Positions 53,680 through 63,109 of a DNA stretch of 64,000 nt are shown one piece after another. The notes below the pieces were generated by a model, which was not told where the DNA came from, made no database searches, and worked only from the letters and a program-made list of their open reading frames with translations. Both the position numbers and the translations under genes were made by a program. Every line of letters starts with the position of its first letter. The first letter of the stretch is position 1. Origin of the DNA: Bacteroidales bacterium. GTDB lineage: Bacteria; Bacteroidota; Bacteroidia; Bacteroidales; Tenuifilaceae. The stretch spans positions 434,001 to 498,000 of the forward strand of contig JACJXC010000005.1 of assembly GCA_020636835.1 (NCBI GenBank), given 5' to 3'.

Positions 53680-54229
53680 TCGTACAAAATTCTAATATCA
53701 TTAACTACCAACAAGTTACATTCTTGCTTTTAACACTCACCAACATCGGATGAATCCCGAAGGGCTCGCCGTAGACAAACACCCATTTTTTGCTCCGCCG
53801 AGCTAGTAAAAAGCACTCGGTTGTTCATCCGTGTTTACCTTCGGTGAACTCGCAAGCTCGGTTGCGTAAGCTGACTAACATGGCTGTTTCATTGTAGCAT
53901 TCAAAAATTGAAAGGTAAATATAAATTAAAAAACCATAGCACACCGAAATGCACAACAAATTACCGAATAGTAACCACTTTTCGATTAATCGCAATCACC
54001 ACAAAATCCACAAACCAATGTGCAACATAATCATTAAAAAAACGAAAAATTTTCATTCGATAAAAAAGGCATAAACATCTTCGCCCCCCACAAATTGATT
54101 CGAACCAAGTTATGCCAACAAGCCATTCGGGCACAATAATAATCAAAAAAAGTACAATTGCACTCAAACAGAAATAACATCGGGACTCAAGATTACTTAA
54201 CTTTACCAATCGAAAAAAAAAAATCAACT
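53680..54229. other. Intergenic region with a structured GC-richer patch
   Basis: This 550-bp region lies between divergent genes. From about 53745 to 53880 the DNA is richer in G+C and holds an 8-bp inverted pair CGGATGAA (53747-53754) and TTCATCCG (53824-53831). Shorter hairpins are also present (CGCAAGCTCGGTTGCG near 53850). No gene is evident. The rest is AT-rich and should contain the promoters of both genes, but I found no convincing box. Confidence 0.45.
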
Positions 54230-55672
54230 ATGATTACGTTTATAATTGCCGTTGCGGCATTAATCCTCGGCTATTTTACTTACGGATTGTTTATTGAACG
54301 CATCTTTGGAGCCGATTCGGGAAAGTCAACCCCAGCATACACCATGCAGGATGGAATTGACTATATTCCAATGCCCTGGTGGAAAGCATTCTTAATCCAG
54401 TTCCTGAACATCGCGGGGTTAGGCCCCATTGTGGGAGCGGTTCTGGGTGCAGCATACGGCCCAGTTGCGTTTCTGTGGATTGTTGTGGGTAATATTTTTG
54501 CCGGCGCAGTACACGACTACTTCTCCGGAATGATATCGATCCGGATGGGTGGATTAAGCATCCCTGAAATTATTGGCAAGTACCTTGGTTTAAATGTAAA
54601 GCAATTTATGCGGGGATTTACACTACTGCTAATGATTCTGGTTGGTGCGGCATTCATATCGGGCCCCGCAGCGCTACTGGCCGCCCTTACCCCCGAATCG
54701 CTAACAAAAAACTTTTGGGTATGGATTATACTGGCCTACTATGTTATGGCCACATTACTACCCATCGATAAAATTATTGGAAGGTTCTACCCTATTTTTG
54801 GGTTAGCCTTACTGGTAATGGCCATTGGTATTGGTGGCGCAATATTCTGGGGTGGATATGCATTTGATATTCCGGAGCTAACCCTCGGGAACCTTATCAA
54901 TATGAAAAATAATGCCGAGGCATTTCCCATATTCCCAATGCTGTTTGTAACCATATCGTGCGGGGCAATTAGCGGTTTTCACGCCACCCAAAGCCCCATG
55001 ATGGCCCGCTGCCTAAAAAATGAGAAACAGGGGCGACGCGTATTTTACGGAGCCATGATTACCGAAGGGATAATTGCACTAATTTGGGCAGCCATTGGGA
55101 TGTGCTTTTACGGAGGCGTGCATGGCCTTAATAATGCAATTGCCAATTACAATGGAGAGGCCACCATTATTGTGAAGGAAATATCCAATACCACCCTCGG
55201 TTTTGTAGGCGGAATACTGGCCATACTGGGTGTGGTTGCCGCCCCTATCACCACTGGCGATACGGCATTCCGCAGCGCGCGGCTAATTGTGGCCGATTTT
55301 CTGAAAATAGCACAAAAGAAGATTACTAACCGGATATGGGTTAGCCTACCGCTATTCGTTATAGGGTTTACACTAACACAGGTAAAATTCGATATTATTT
55401 GGCGATATATGTTCTGGAGCAACCAAGTGCTGGCCACCGTAGTACTATGGGCTATTACGGCTTATCTAACCACAGTAAAGAAACCTTACATCATCACCCT
55501 AATTCCGGCTCTTTTTATGACAGCCGTTGTAACAAACTATATAATAATTGCCCCCGAGGGATTCCGGTTACCCCATATTGCGGGATACATTGTGGGAGCG
55601 CTATCGGTTGTTGCAGGGATTGTTGGGTTTAGGATGTATCTGAAAAAAACAATATCGAACTATCAAAATTAA
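54230..55672 (+). CDS. CstA-family carbon-starvation transporter
   Basis: From ATG 54230 the protein has 480 residues and about 13 membrane helices. The N-terminal stretch of an earlier TTG (54158) is basic and not membrane-like, so it is discarded. CstA landmarks are WWKAFLIQFLNIAGLGPIVG, VGNIFAGAVHDYFSGMISIR, SGFHATQSPMMARCLKNEKQ and APITTGDTAFRSARLI. CstA proteins take up peptides or pyruvate at carbon limitation. This form is the shorter version typical of Bacteroidota and Clostridia. It ends at a bidirectional terminator. Confidence 0.93.
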   Translation: MITFIIAVAALILGYFTYGLFIERIFGADSGKSTPAYTMQDGIDYIPMPWWKAFLIQFLNIAGLGPIVGAVLGAAYGPVAFLWIVVGNIFAGAVHDYFSGMISIRMGGLSIPEIIGKYLGLNVKQFMRGFTLLLMILVGAAFISGPAALLAALTPESLTKNFWVWIILAYYVMATLLPIDKIIGRFYPIFGLALLVMAIGIGGAIFWGGYAFDIPELTLGNLINMKNNAEAFPIFPMLFVTISCGAISGFHATQSPMMARCLKNEKQGRRVFYGAMITEGIIALIWAAIGMCFYGGVHGLNNAIANYNGEATIIVKEISNTTLGFVGGILAILGVVAAPITTGDTAFRSARLIVADFLKIAQKKITNRIWVSLPLFVIGFTLTQVKFDIIWRYMFWSNQVLATVVLWAITAYLTTVKKPYIITLIPALFMTAVVTNYIIIAPEGFRLPHIAGYIVGALSVVAGIVGFRMYLKKTISNYQN

Positions 55673-55683
55673 ACAGAAGGGCA

Positions 55684-55724
55684 AAAAAAGAGGGTGTCTA
55701 AAAAGTTTAGACACCCTCTTTTAT
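55684..55724. terminator. Bidirectional terminator between cstA-like and BNR genes
   Basis: A perfect 17-bp stem (55686-55702 with 55706-55722) and a 3-nt loop, with A-run on one side and T-run on the other, between convergent genes. Confidence 0.9.
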
Positions 55725-55747
55725 TTAACGTTGAACTGTTCTATTAA

Positions 55748-58357
55748 TTATTTCTCAATTACAAGTTTTGAGTTTATCTCACTCCCATTCACGCCCATCT
55801 TAACCAAATAAACACCTTTTGGCAAATGCGATAGGTTAAGATCTACAATACCCTCCCCGGCAAGTTGCTCATTATACACAATCTTACCCATCATATCCAT
55901 TACCATTAGGCTAACTGCGCCATAATGCTTCGCAAACGATACGCTAACCATACCATTGCTAGGATTTGGGTACAATTTGATATCCGAATTTTCAAACCCT
56001 TCGGACTGAACACCAACAGTAAATGAGGCTAAGTTCGATTTCCACAAACCGCGCCCGTAGGTTGCCGAATAAAGCACACTATTAACTGGATTTGCATCAT
56101 AGTATATCTCTAACTCATTAACAACCACATTGGGCAACCCATTGTTAAATAAAGTCCAACTCTCAGTCCCTTTTTTAACATACACCCCCACATCTGTACC
56201 TACATATAGATGCTGATCGGCCGACATCACATTCTGAATAATGGAATTAACTGGAATGGAAGGTAACCCAGCCGAAATATTAGTCCAAGTTTTTCCTCCA
56301 TCAACGGATTCATAAACCTTATTCGAAGTATACCCGCCATAGGTAATCCATAGTTTTTGCGAATTATAAGCATCAACAGTGATGTATGTAATGGCCGACG
56401 ACGAGGAGGGTAATTTAGAGGTTAAATTGCTCCAGCTAACACCACCATTGGTTGTAGTATGGAAACTTACCTGATCGGTTATGTAAAGTGTTTTGTTATT
56501 TGAAGGAGCAATTGCCACCGACCGGATCTTCCTAGATAAATTTAAACTGGAAATTTTTGACCACGTATTGCCCCTATCGGTGGTTTTCCACATGTCGCTA
56601 TAACCAACATATAGGGTTTTATTGTTGGCAGGGTCGATAACATAGGGAGTAACCCATGCACCAGCTGGCCCGCCGGGAATATTATCAGAAATATCCACCG
56701 AATTATTCCAAAGATCGGTAGTTCTATCAATCTGCCCATTTGCATAGGTAGCGTACTGCACCTTTGCATCGGCGTAGTCAATCAAACATTCCATCCCGTC
56801 GCCCCCTTTCACATCGTACCAACCACCATCGTACGATAATTTGCTGCCATTATCCTGCAAACCTGTAATAACAACATCCTTTTGAGTTCGGGCAACACTA
56901 AGCCTGTATATTTGACTAATAACCATGGTATTGGTTAAATCGGTCCAAGTTGTACCACCGTTAGAAGTTTTATAAATACCACCATCGTTGGCCTCAAAAA
57001 AGGTATTCGCATTTTGAAACTCCATAAAGTGCTTATCGGCATGCACCGCTGGAGCTCCAATAGTATTATATCCGGTATACGTTGTCCACATGTTTACACA
57101 TTGCCAATTAACACCTCCATCTATAGATTTCCATGAATTGATACCACCCAGATACAGCGTATTTGCATCGGTGGGTGATACGGAAAGGGTAAGATCATAC
57201 CAACCCTGTCCACCTTCATCGCTATCGCCAATACCCCAATTCAACAAATTATTACCAGCAATGGTGCCATCATAAATTTTAGTAAACGACTCACCGCCAT
57301 TGCTTGATTTATACACTCCTTCCATTCCACCACCATCTGTTGCCGCAAGAGCATATACAATATTGGGATCGGATTGCGCCACATCGAGTTCAATTCTGCG
57401 AGTTGAAGCAGGAAAGGAATGAACCGCAGCCCAAGAAATACCCGCATTCTTAGTTTTATATAGAATAGGACTCCCCGAAGTTACAGCGTAAAGCACAGTA
57501 TCCTCTCCAGTATACTTAAACTCCATATCAGAAAAATTACCCGTTTTAATTTCAGACCAATCCGCTCCACTATTGGTTGTTTTATAGATTCCTTTATTGG
57601 TTGCAGAATACATAATATTTTGCTGAGTAGGATGAACCAATAACCGCGTAATTTTAGTTCCACTAGAAACATTAAAAGTTAACCCGGTAGCCTCCCACGA
57701 TTGGCCATCGTTAACTGACTTAAGAATACCAATGGAGTAATTATCGCCAGCATCGCGATCGCCAGTAGCAATGTAAATAGTTTTGGAGGTTTCGTAATCG
57801 TTAGGAATAAAAATACCGCTAACCCCAATAACCGGAATATTATCGGTGAGCACAGTCCAAGAACTTCCACCATCGATTGTTTTCCATAAACCGCCAGAAG
57901 GAGCACCAACCCAAAACGTATTCTCATTGGATGGATGAAAAGCTATGCAGTTAATTCGACCAATCCCCGCATATCCGCCATCGGATTGGCTTGGCCCAAC
58001 CGACACCCAATTGGCCTCATCGGATTTAGAATTAAACTTCCGCAAATCCTCGCGGAGAATCGTCTTGTCAATACTAGGAAAAACACCAGTATTAGGATCA
58101 ACACGGGTTTCCCAGAACCACTCCCAACGCTTAAACTGCTTCCACCCTGCAGCCTTTTTCTTTTTCCCATCAACATAGTAGTACCCACCTTTTATATCGT
58201 ACTTACTCCAATACTCGTTGAAGTCTTTTTGCATCTCATAAAAGTTCATTTTACCCTTAGTACTGCTGGCACCAAAGTAAAAAGCCTCTCTCCAACTCTG
58301 TGAAAAGAGGAAAAGGGGTAAAACACCTAAAATTAATAATAAACTTATTCTCTTCAT
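55748..58357 (-). CDS. Sortilin/BNR-repeat beta-propeller protein with T9SS sorting domain
   Basis: The 869-residue protein has a signal peptide (ISLLLILGVLPLFLFSQ) and two lobes of beta-propeller with about ten Asp-box repeats of the form S/T-x-D/N-x-G-x-x-W (TIDGGSSW, SVNDGQSW, TTNSGADW, SIDGGVNW, TTDRGNTW, SVDGGKTW). The C-terminal end is a type IX sorting domain (IKLYPNPSNGMVSVSF, LPKGVYLVKMG). It should be secreted and surface-bound; Asp boxes occur in sialidases and VPS10/sortilin-like proteins. No catalytic sialidase Arg triad is evident, so enzymatic function is unproven. Confidence 0.88.
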   Translation of the reverse strand: MKRISLLLILGVLPLFLFSQSWREAFYFGASSTKGKMNFYEMQKDFNEYWSKYDIKGGYYYVDGKKKKAAGWKQFKRWEWFWETRVDPNTGVFPSIDKTILREDLRKFNSKSDEANWVSVGPSQSDGGYAGIGRINCIAFHPSNENTFWVGAPSGGLWKTIDGGSSWTVLTDNIPVIGVSGIFIPNDYETSKTIYIATGDRDAGDNYSIGILKSVNDGQSWEATGLTFNVSSGTKITRLLVHPTQQNIMYSATNKGIYKTTNSGADWSEIKTGNFSDMEFKYTGEDTVLYAVTSGSPILYKTKNAGISWAAVHSFPASTRRIELDVAQSDPNIVYALAATDGGGMEGVYKSSNGGESFTKIYDGTIAGNNLLNWGIGDSDEGGQGWYDLTLSVSPTDANTLYLGGINSWKSIDGGVNWQCVNMWTTYTGYNTIGAPAVHADKHFMEFQNANTFFEANDGGIYKTSNGGTTWTDLTNTMVISQIYRLSVARTQKDVVITGLQDNGSKLSYDGGWYDVKGGDGMECLIDYADAKVQYATYANGQIDRTTDLWNNSVDISDNIPGGPAGAWVTPYVIDPANNKTLYVGYSDMWKTTDRGNTWSKISSLNLSRKIRSVAIAPSNNKTLYITDQVSFHTTTNGGVSWSNLTSKLPSSSSAITYITVDAYNSQKLWITYGGYTSNKVYESVDGGKTWTNISAGLPSIPVNSIIQNVMSADQHLYVGTDVGVYVKKGTESWTLFNNGLPNVVVNELEIYYDANPVNSVLYSATYGRGLWKSNLASFTVGVQSEGFENSDIKLYPNPSNGMVSVSFAKHYGAVSLMVMDMMGKIVYNEQLAGEGIVDLNLSHLPKGVYLVKMGVNGSEINSKLVIEK

Positions 58358-58497
58358 CTGTCCTATATATAATTGTTAATTGTTGTCATTACATAAAACT
58401 ACGATACAAACCCTTGCTCTACTTTACTCGATAGAACTATTCTATACACTTACCCATTTTATTATAAAAGATAAATATTAAAAGGAAGGGGATGTCA

Positions 58498-58986
58498 TTA
58501 CAAAGAGAACTCCTTGTAATATAATTCAATAGTTCGTTTATCAGTACTAAAAACAACCAGAACCCTGTATCTACCTAACGTAACTGGCTGTGTTAAAGTT
58601 TCGGGGATTCCGTGCGATTTTTTTGCTCCGCACCAACTTTGTTTCTTATCCCAAGTAAATGTAAGCCTTCCCTGCGGCGCAATTGCAATAAATTCGGCAG
58701 GTTTTGCACAGGGTGCACCGCACGGACAATTCAAAATCCGAAGTTTCACCCACTGCCCATCCACAAATTGCTCGATGTGTATCTGGTTATGGTTATGAAT
58801 AAAAATTGAATCTACAGAAGTATTAATCGTAGCAAAACGAATTTTTGCAAAATCAGACGAATCATCAACAACAACTTGTAGATTACGGTTAGATTCAAGA
58901 TTAATATTTGCCGAGTATTTGCGCTGCGATACGCAAGCCACAAACACAATTGGCAGGAGTAGTAATAAGATTGGACTTTTCCTCAT
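58498..58986 (-). CDS. Small lipoprotein, 162 aa, unknown function
   Basis: The leader MRKSPILLLLLPIVFVACVS has a lipobox with Cys18, so this is a lipid-anchored protein. The mature part is a beta-rich domain with Cys clusters (NCPCGAPC, WCGAKKSHG), perhaps disulfide-bonded or metal-binding. I do not recognise a family. It sits between the BNR protein and an outer-membrane barrel gene, both on the same strand, but intergenic gaps of 140 and 240 bp suggest separate transcription. Confidence 0.7.
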   Translation of the reverse strand: MRKSPILLLLLPIVFVACVSQRKYSANINLESNRNLQVVVDDSSDFAKIRFATINTSVDSIFIHNHNQIHIEQFVDGQWVKLRILNCPCGAPCAKPAEFIAIAPQGRLTFTWDKKQSWCGAKKSHGIPETLTQPVTLGRYRVLVVFSTDKRTIELYYKEFSL

Positions 58987-59182
58987 TAATAATCTGTTTA
59001 TCTTAACATTTAGGCTGCGAATTTACACATATTAATGTAAGAATAAAATCGACATTGAAAAAAAAGAGGATTCTATATGCATCTGGGTGATATACGATCA
59101 AATAAGAAAAAACACTCAGTAAGAGAATTGAATATATTGGCGACAATGAGACAAAAAGTGATTGCTCGTACTGAATGCTCAT

Positions 59183-59212
59183 AAAAAAAGAGGGAGGTAA
59201 CCCTCCCTCTTT
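59183..59212 (-). terminator. Terminator of the outer-membrane barrel gene
   Basis: Stem AAAGAGGGAGG / CCTCCCTCTTT (59187-59197 and 59202-59212), 4-nt loop, then seven T on the minus strand. Confidence 0.85.
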
Positions 59213-59228
59213 CAAAATACTATAAAAC

Positions 59229-59867
59229 CTAGAAGCGGTAAATTGCACCAATGGTAATATTGCCCACGGTGGTAATATTATCGAGACCTGCCCCAAAATA
59301 AAAATTGCTATTGGTATCCTTAATATCGTCCTCCTTCGTTCTTGAGTAGTTATAGCCTAAATTCAAAAAGTTAAAAGTGGTTTCGAGCGCAAACCTCTCA
59401 GTTACATTGTAGGCCAAACCGGGGGTAATACTAAAACCAATTCCTAGCGTTTTAGGCTCAGCTATTACAGCTCCATCGAATTTAGTTTCAGCAGAGGTAT
59501 GGGAAATACCCAGGCTACCAGTTCCGAACACCGAGAACTTATTCAAGGTAACCACATAGTAACGCACAAATGGAGCAAAACCAATGGTGGTAGCTCTTCT
59601 TATTGTCTCCTGCTCCTTGTTGTCATTCTCCTTGTCAAACCCGAAATATAACTCTGCTCCCACTGCCACTTTATCGGATAAGAAGTAACCCATTTTAGGG
59701 TTCAAGTTAAAACCAAATTGCGAAGGCGTATCAGTTTTGGTATTGCCATTATCATGAGTTCCTCCATTTGTGCGAATACCCATAGAACCGCCCACAAATA
59801 ACTGCGCATTGGCACCAGTAAAAAAAGCCACTAAGGCTACAACCATCAAAAATTTAATCGATTTCAT
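59229..59867 (-). CDS. Outer-membrane beta-barrel protein, OmpW/OmpA-like porin family
   Basis: The correct start is ATG 59867 (212 aa), giving the signal peptide MKSIKFLMVVALVAFFTGAN. The extra residues from a farther ATG at 59915 would spoil the signal and are discarded. The mature chain has alternating hydrophobic strands and ends in an aromatic residue (TIGAIYRF), as eight-strand barrels do (YFLSDKVAVGAELYFGF, PFVRYYVVTLNKFSVFG). It resembles the outer-membrane beta-barrel family PF13505. Function is unknown. The promoter and terminator flank it neatly. Confidence 0.85.
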   Translation of the reverse strand: MKSIKFLMVVALVAFFTGANAQLFVGGSMGIRTNGGTHDNGNTKTDTPSQFGFNLNPKMGYFLSDKVAVGAELYFGFDKENDNKEQETIRRATTIGFAPFVRYYVVTLNKFSVFGTGSLGISHTSAETKFDGAVIAEPKTLGIGFSITPGLAYNVTERFALETTFNFLNLGYNYSRTKEDDIKDTNSNFYFGAGLDNITTVGNITIGAIYRF

Positions 59868-59931
59868 TACCAAATACATTAAATTATGCCTACTCGTAGG
59901 TTTTTCGGCCTCCACCTTAAAATTCAGGGAT

Positions 59932-59961
59932 CAAATATATATGTATTTAATTACTGAGCAA
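59932..59961 (-). promoter_or_regulatory. Promoter of the outer-membrane barrel gene
   Basis: On the minus strand a TTG (59961 to 59959) and TATATTTG (59939 to 59932) are 19 nt apart, an excellent match to the Bacteroidota TTTG-N19-21-TAnnTTTG promoter. It lies about 65 nt upstream of the ATG at 59867. Confidence 0.7.
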
Positions 59962-60179
59962 CTGCTCAAAAACATCAACAAGCGCACGTAAAACAAACCC
60001 AACAGCCCAAACCGCGCGAGGTAATAATTTGTGGCACAAAGCATTGAAAGTGGAATTTCGGAATACTATTCCTAAATCTACGTAAGAAACAGATGATAGC
60101 TAAAAAATGTTACAATCCACAAAGGCGTTTGCAATGCAATGGTTTTAATGACAATACCCGGATTGAATACAGCCCACAC

Positions 60180-60211
60180 TTGTAACCATCTCTAGTTTTT
60201 TAGTACCTTTG
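60180..60211 (+). promoter_or_regulatory. Promoter of the DEAD-box helicase gene
   Basis: TACCTTTG (60204-60211) matches TAnnTTTG, with a TTG about 20 nt upstream. The leader to the ATG at 60300 is about 80 nt, long enough for cold-shock-type control seen with such helicases, but no motif is visible. Confidence 0.6.
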
Positions 60212-60299
60212 TCGCAGCAATAGGAATACTGTTTAATGGCAAATTCCAATTCGCTAAACGCAGCAATTACTTAGCAGTTAGGAATATAACAAAATAACC

Positions 60300-61535
60300 A
60301 TGAAGTTTGAACAGTACAATTTTATCGCCCCATTAAAACGCAACCTACAAACGTTAGGTTTTAGAAAACCTACCGACATTCAGTTCAAGGCCATACCGCC
60401 CACTCTAAAAGGCGAAGATGTGCTTGCCATAGCGCAAACCGGTACTGGCAAAACTGCCGCTTACGCAATTCCCACCATACAACTGCTAAGCACGCGATCG
60501 GCACAAAAAGAACAATACTCAACCCGATGCTTGGTGATGGTTCCCACCCACGAATTGGCCATACAGGTAGCCGATGTTTTTAAGCAGCTAATTGCTGGCA
60601 TAGGCCTTCATGTTGTGGGTATTTATGGAGGCGTTGAACAGGATAAACAAATTGCCCTGCTAAAGAATGGAGCCGATGTGCTGGTGGCCACCCCTGGCCG
60701 TATGTTCGATTTGGCCAGCCAAGGATATCTGAATTTTAAAAGGGTCGAAATACTTATAATTGATGAGGCCGACCACATGTTGGAGCTTGGCTTTATTAAC
60801 GATATGGAGCAACTCATCCGTCGGATTCCCCGCGACAGGCAAACCCTCTTCTTTTCGGCCACCATCAATGAGCATATTAAGGACTTAGCCTACGGGTTGG
60901 TTCGGCACGCGGTGCGTATTCAGATATCGCCTAAGGATCCAGTATCGAAAAACATCGATCACTCGGTAGCATTTATCGAAATGGACGATAAACGATTCTT
61001 CCTGGAGCGGTTCATCAACGAGAACCCCGACAGCAAAATACTGGTATTTGTTAGAACCAAGGTACGTGCCGAACGGGTGCTAAAAGCGCTGGAACGAGTT
61101 GGCATACAGAGCCAAACCATACATAGTGGCAAGGATCAAAAGGAACGATCGACCATAATGGATAGCTTTAAATCGGGAAAAAACCGGATACTCATAGCCA
61201 CCGATGTGAGCGCACGCGGGGTAGATATACCCAACGTTGAATTTGTGATTAACTACGACCTCCCCGAAGTTGCAGAGAATTACGTTCACCGGGTGGGCCG
61301 TACCGGACGCGGCAACCAGAGAGGGAAAGCCCTTTCGTTTTGTAGCACCGAGGAAAAAGAGATACTAACCGAAATAGAAACCTACCTGAGCAAACCCATA
61401 ACCGTTATGACCCTGAGCAAGGGGGAATATGAAATTACAGTGGACATCTCGGAGGAATCGGAACACGACTGGAAATCGCTCCTAGATGACCATCAGGCAT
61501 TTAAAGATAAAAAGAAGAAAAAATCAAAGAAATAG
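60300..61535 (+). CDS. DEAD-box RNA helicase (RhlE-like)
   Basis: The 411-residue protein has all helicase motifs: Q motif PTDIQFKAIP, AQTGTGKTAA, PTHELAIQ, ATPGRMFD, DEADHM, FSATIN, TDVSARGVDIP and HRVGRTGRG. A short Lys-rich tail (KDKKKKKSKK) follows. It unwinds RNA in ribosome assembly or mRNA decay. It is monocistronic, with a good promoter upstream. Confidence 0.95.
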   Translation: MKFEQYNFIAPLKRNLQTLGFRKPTDIQFKAIPPTLKGEDVLAIAQTGTGKTAAYAIPTIQLLSTRSAQKEQYSTRCLVMVPTHELAIQVADVFKQLIAGIGLHVVGIYGGVEQDKQIALLKNGADVLVATPGRMFDLASQGYLNFKRVEILIIDEADHMLELGFINDMEQLIRRIPRDRQTLFFSATINEHIKDLAYGLVRHAVRIQISPKDPVSKNIDHSVAFIEMDDKRFFLERFINENPDSKILVFVRTKVRAERVLKALERVGIQSQTIHSGKDQKERSTIMDSFKSGKNRILIATDVSARGVDIPNVEFVINYDLPEVAENYVHRVGRTGRGNQRGKALSFCSTEEKEILTEIETYLSKPITVMTLSKGEYEITVDISEESEHDWKSLLDDHQAFKDKKKKKSKK

Positions 61536-61594
61536 CGAGGTATCAAGCAAATCGGAAAAAACACTATAATTGCGTAAACATTATTCGGCAACAT

Positions 61595-61602
61595 TATTTT
61601 TG
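61595..61602 (+). promoter_or_regulatory. -7 box for the small membrane protein gene
   Basis: TATTTTTG matches TAnnTTTG, 33 nt before the ATG at 61636; a TTG lies 22 nt upstream. It gives this very short frame its own promoter. Confidence 0.5.
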
Positions 61603-61635
61603 TTGATTTGAAAAACCTTATAACCATTTATTCGA

Positions 61636-61806
61636 ATGAAAATTCACAATCTTATTTACATCCTAAGCATTATTACCCTTGCAATTGCAATCGTTCTAAT
61701 TGTAGGATACCCTAACTCCGGACGGATTCAACTCATAGCAGGAGTGCTAACCGCAGCTGGCTTTGCTATGAATATTGTCGCCTTCAGTAAGAAAAAAAAT
61801 CAATAG
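61636..61806 (+). CDS. Small membrane protein, 56 aa
   Basis: This frame (MKIHNLIYILSIITLAIAIV at the start) encodes two hydrophobic segments (residues 6-24 and 33-50) separated by GYPNSGR and followed by the basic end SKKKNQ. That is a helical-hairpin topology with the basic end in the cytoplasm. It is too short for most gene finders, but it has a promoter just upstream and a clean start. I do not recognise a family. Confidence 0.6.
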   Translation: MKIHNLIYILSIITLAIAIVLIVGYPNSGRIQLIAGVLTAAGFAMNIVAFSKKKNQ

Positions 61807-62083
61807 GTACAAATCCCCCCTACTTGCACCTAGCCCTGTTCGAGGACAGGTTTTTCCTATACTCATTGTGTAATCGAGCAATTTTGCCTCGGCCATTTGG
61901 CTGTACAGCAATTGAGCATTTCGCTAATCGCGGTTTGTAACGCCAATCCCCTCGCTATCAAGAAGCCAAAGAAGAAGGCGATAAATTAACCCATTTAACA
62001 ATGTAATAATAAAAGATTTTTAACCCTAAATTCCTAGAATTAGCCTATCTTGTTAAAAATTCAAAAAATCAAAAAACTACCCT

Positions 62084-62857
62084 ATGGAGTTCAACTTCCG
62101 CGAAAAACTATTCAGAGCATGGTACTGGTATGTCAGTAAAATTGACAAAAATGCCGAAATCCTTTTTATGAACTACCGCTATAACGACAATAGCCAAAAC
62201 GTTCCAATAGACAAACACCACGAACATAACCGCTACCCTATCCAGCTGTACCACCACCTGGCCTGCGAAGCCGAAATAGCCAACAAGGATATTGTTGAAA
62301 TAGGAAGTGGCCGGGGCGGCGGCCTATCGTACATAACCCGAACGTTTAAACCGGCCACGGCTAAGGGAATCGATTTAAACCGCACGGCCATTCAATTCTG
62401 CAATCGGCACTATAAAACCGATGGGCTGAAATTCATCCAGGGCGATGCCCAGAGCCTAACCCTCGAGGAAAAATCGTGCGACGTGGTAATAAACGTGGAA
62501 TCGTCGCACCGATACCCCAATTTTCCGGCATTCGTGGGCGAAGTAACCCGGATATTGCGCCCCAACGGGTACTTTCTGTTCACCGATTTTAGGTACGACT
62601 ACAAGATGGAAGATTTAAAAAAGGAGTTGGAAAAAAGCGGACTATCGGTGCAACGCGAGCGAATTATCAACAAGGAAGTAGTTGAAGCGCTTAACTTAGA
62701 TGATGCACGCCGCCGCCGTTTAGTGAAAAAGATGGCTCCCCGCTTCCTACACCGGATTGCCTTTAACTTTGCCGGAGCAATTGGATCCGAAACGTACAAC
62801 CATTTTCATACCCATAAATACGTTTACTTCAGCTACATCCTGCGGAAATCGAACTAA
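62084..62857 (+). CDS. SAM-dependent methyltransferase (class I)
   Basis: The 257-residue protein has the SAM-binding loop VEIGSGRGGGLSYITRTF (residues about 66-83), the acidic motif GIDLNRTAI, and GDAQSLTLEEKSCDVVINVE before the RILRPNGYFLFTDF post-loop. The fold matches Methyltransf_11 proteins that act on lipids, quinones or polyketides. There is no operon partner, so the substrate is unknown. A pathway link with the small neighbours is not visible. Confidence 0.85.
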   Translation: MEFNFREKLFRAWYWYVSKIDKNAEILFMNYRYNDNSQNVPIDKHHEHNRYPIQLYHHLACEAEIANKDIVEIGSGRGGGLSYITRTFKPATAKGIDLNRTAIQFCNRHYKTDGLKFIQGDAQSLTLEEKSCDVVINVESSHRYPNFPAFVGEVTRILRPNGYFLFTDFRYDYKMEDLKKELEKSGLSVQRERIINKEVVEALNLDDARRRRLVKKMAPRFLHRIAFNFAGAIGSETYNHFHTHKYVYFSYILRKSN

Positions 62858-63109
62858 CAATACAGCAATCGCCCCAGTCTATTCCTCCGTAAGCACAGGG
62901 GCTGATTGCCTATTAACTCACAAGGAGACCCAATCAAGAAAAACAATTATATTTGCGGCTTGACAGAATGCCAAAATACACCACAACGCATTGCAATAAT
63001 GGGTAAAGCGAAGTGGAACCTGTTTTATGAATCGGACTAATCAACATTAAAACGAATTTATATCACTTCAAATAAAAATAGAGTTAATTACCATCAAACT
63101 AAATAGGCG

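Larger units (their letters stand above)
59868..60299. other. Intergenic region between barrel gene and helicase gene
   Basis: This 432-bp divergent region holds the two promoters listed at 59932-59961 and 60180-60211. Nothing else is recognised. Confidence 0.5.

Noticed and set aside
53745..53880. tRNA or other named RNA gene
   Set aside because: No cloverleaf, T-loop or known RNA signature can be drawn; it is kept only as a low-scoring structural oddity.
54158..54229. Upstream TTG start for the CstA protein
   Set aside because: The extra 24 residues are polar and unlike the family; ATG 54230 starts directly in the first membrane helix.
59868..59915. Upstream ATG start for the outer-membrane barrel protein
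   Set aside because: It would place 16 charged residues ahead of an otherwise perfect signal peptide.
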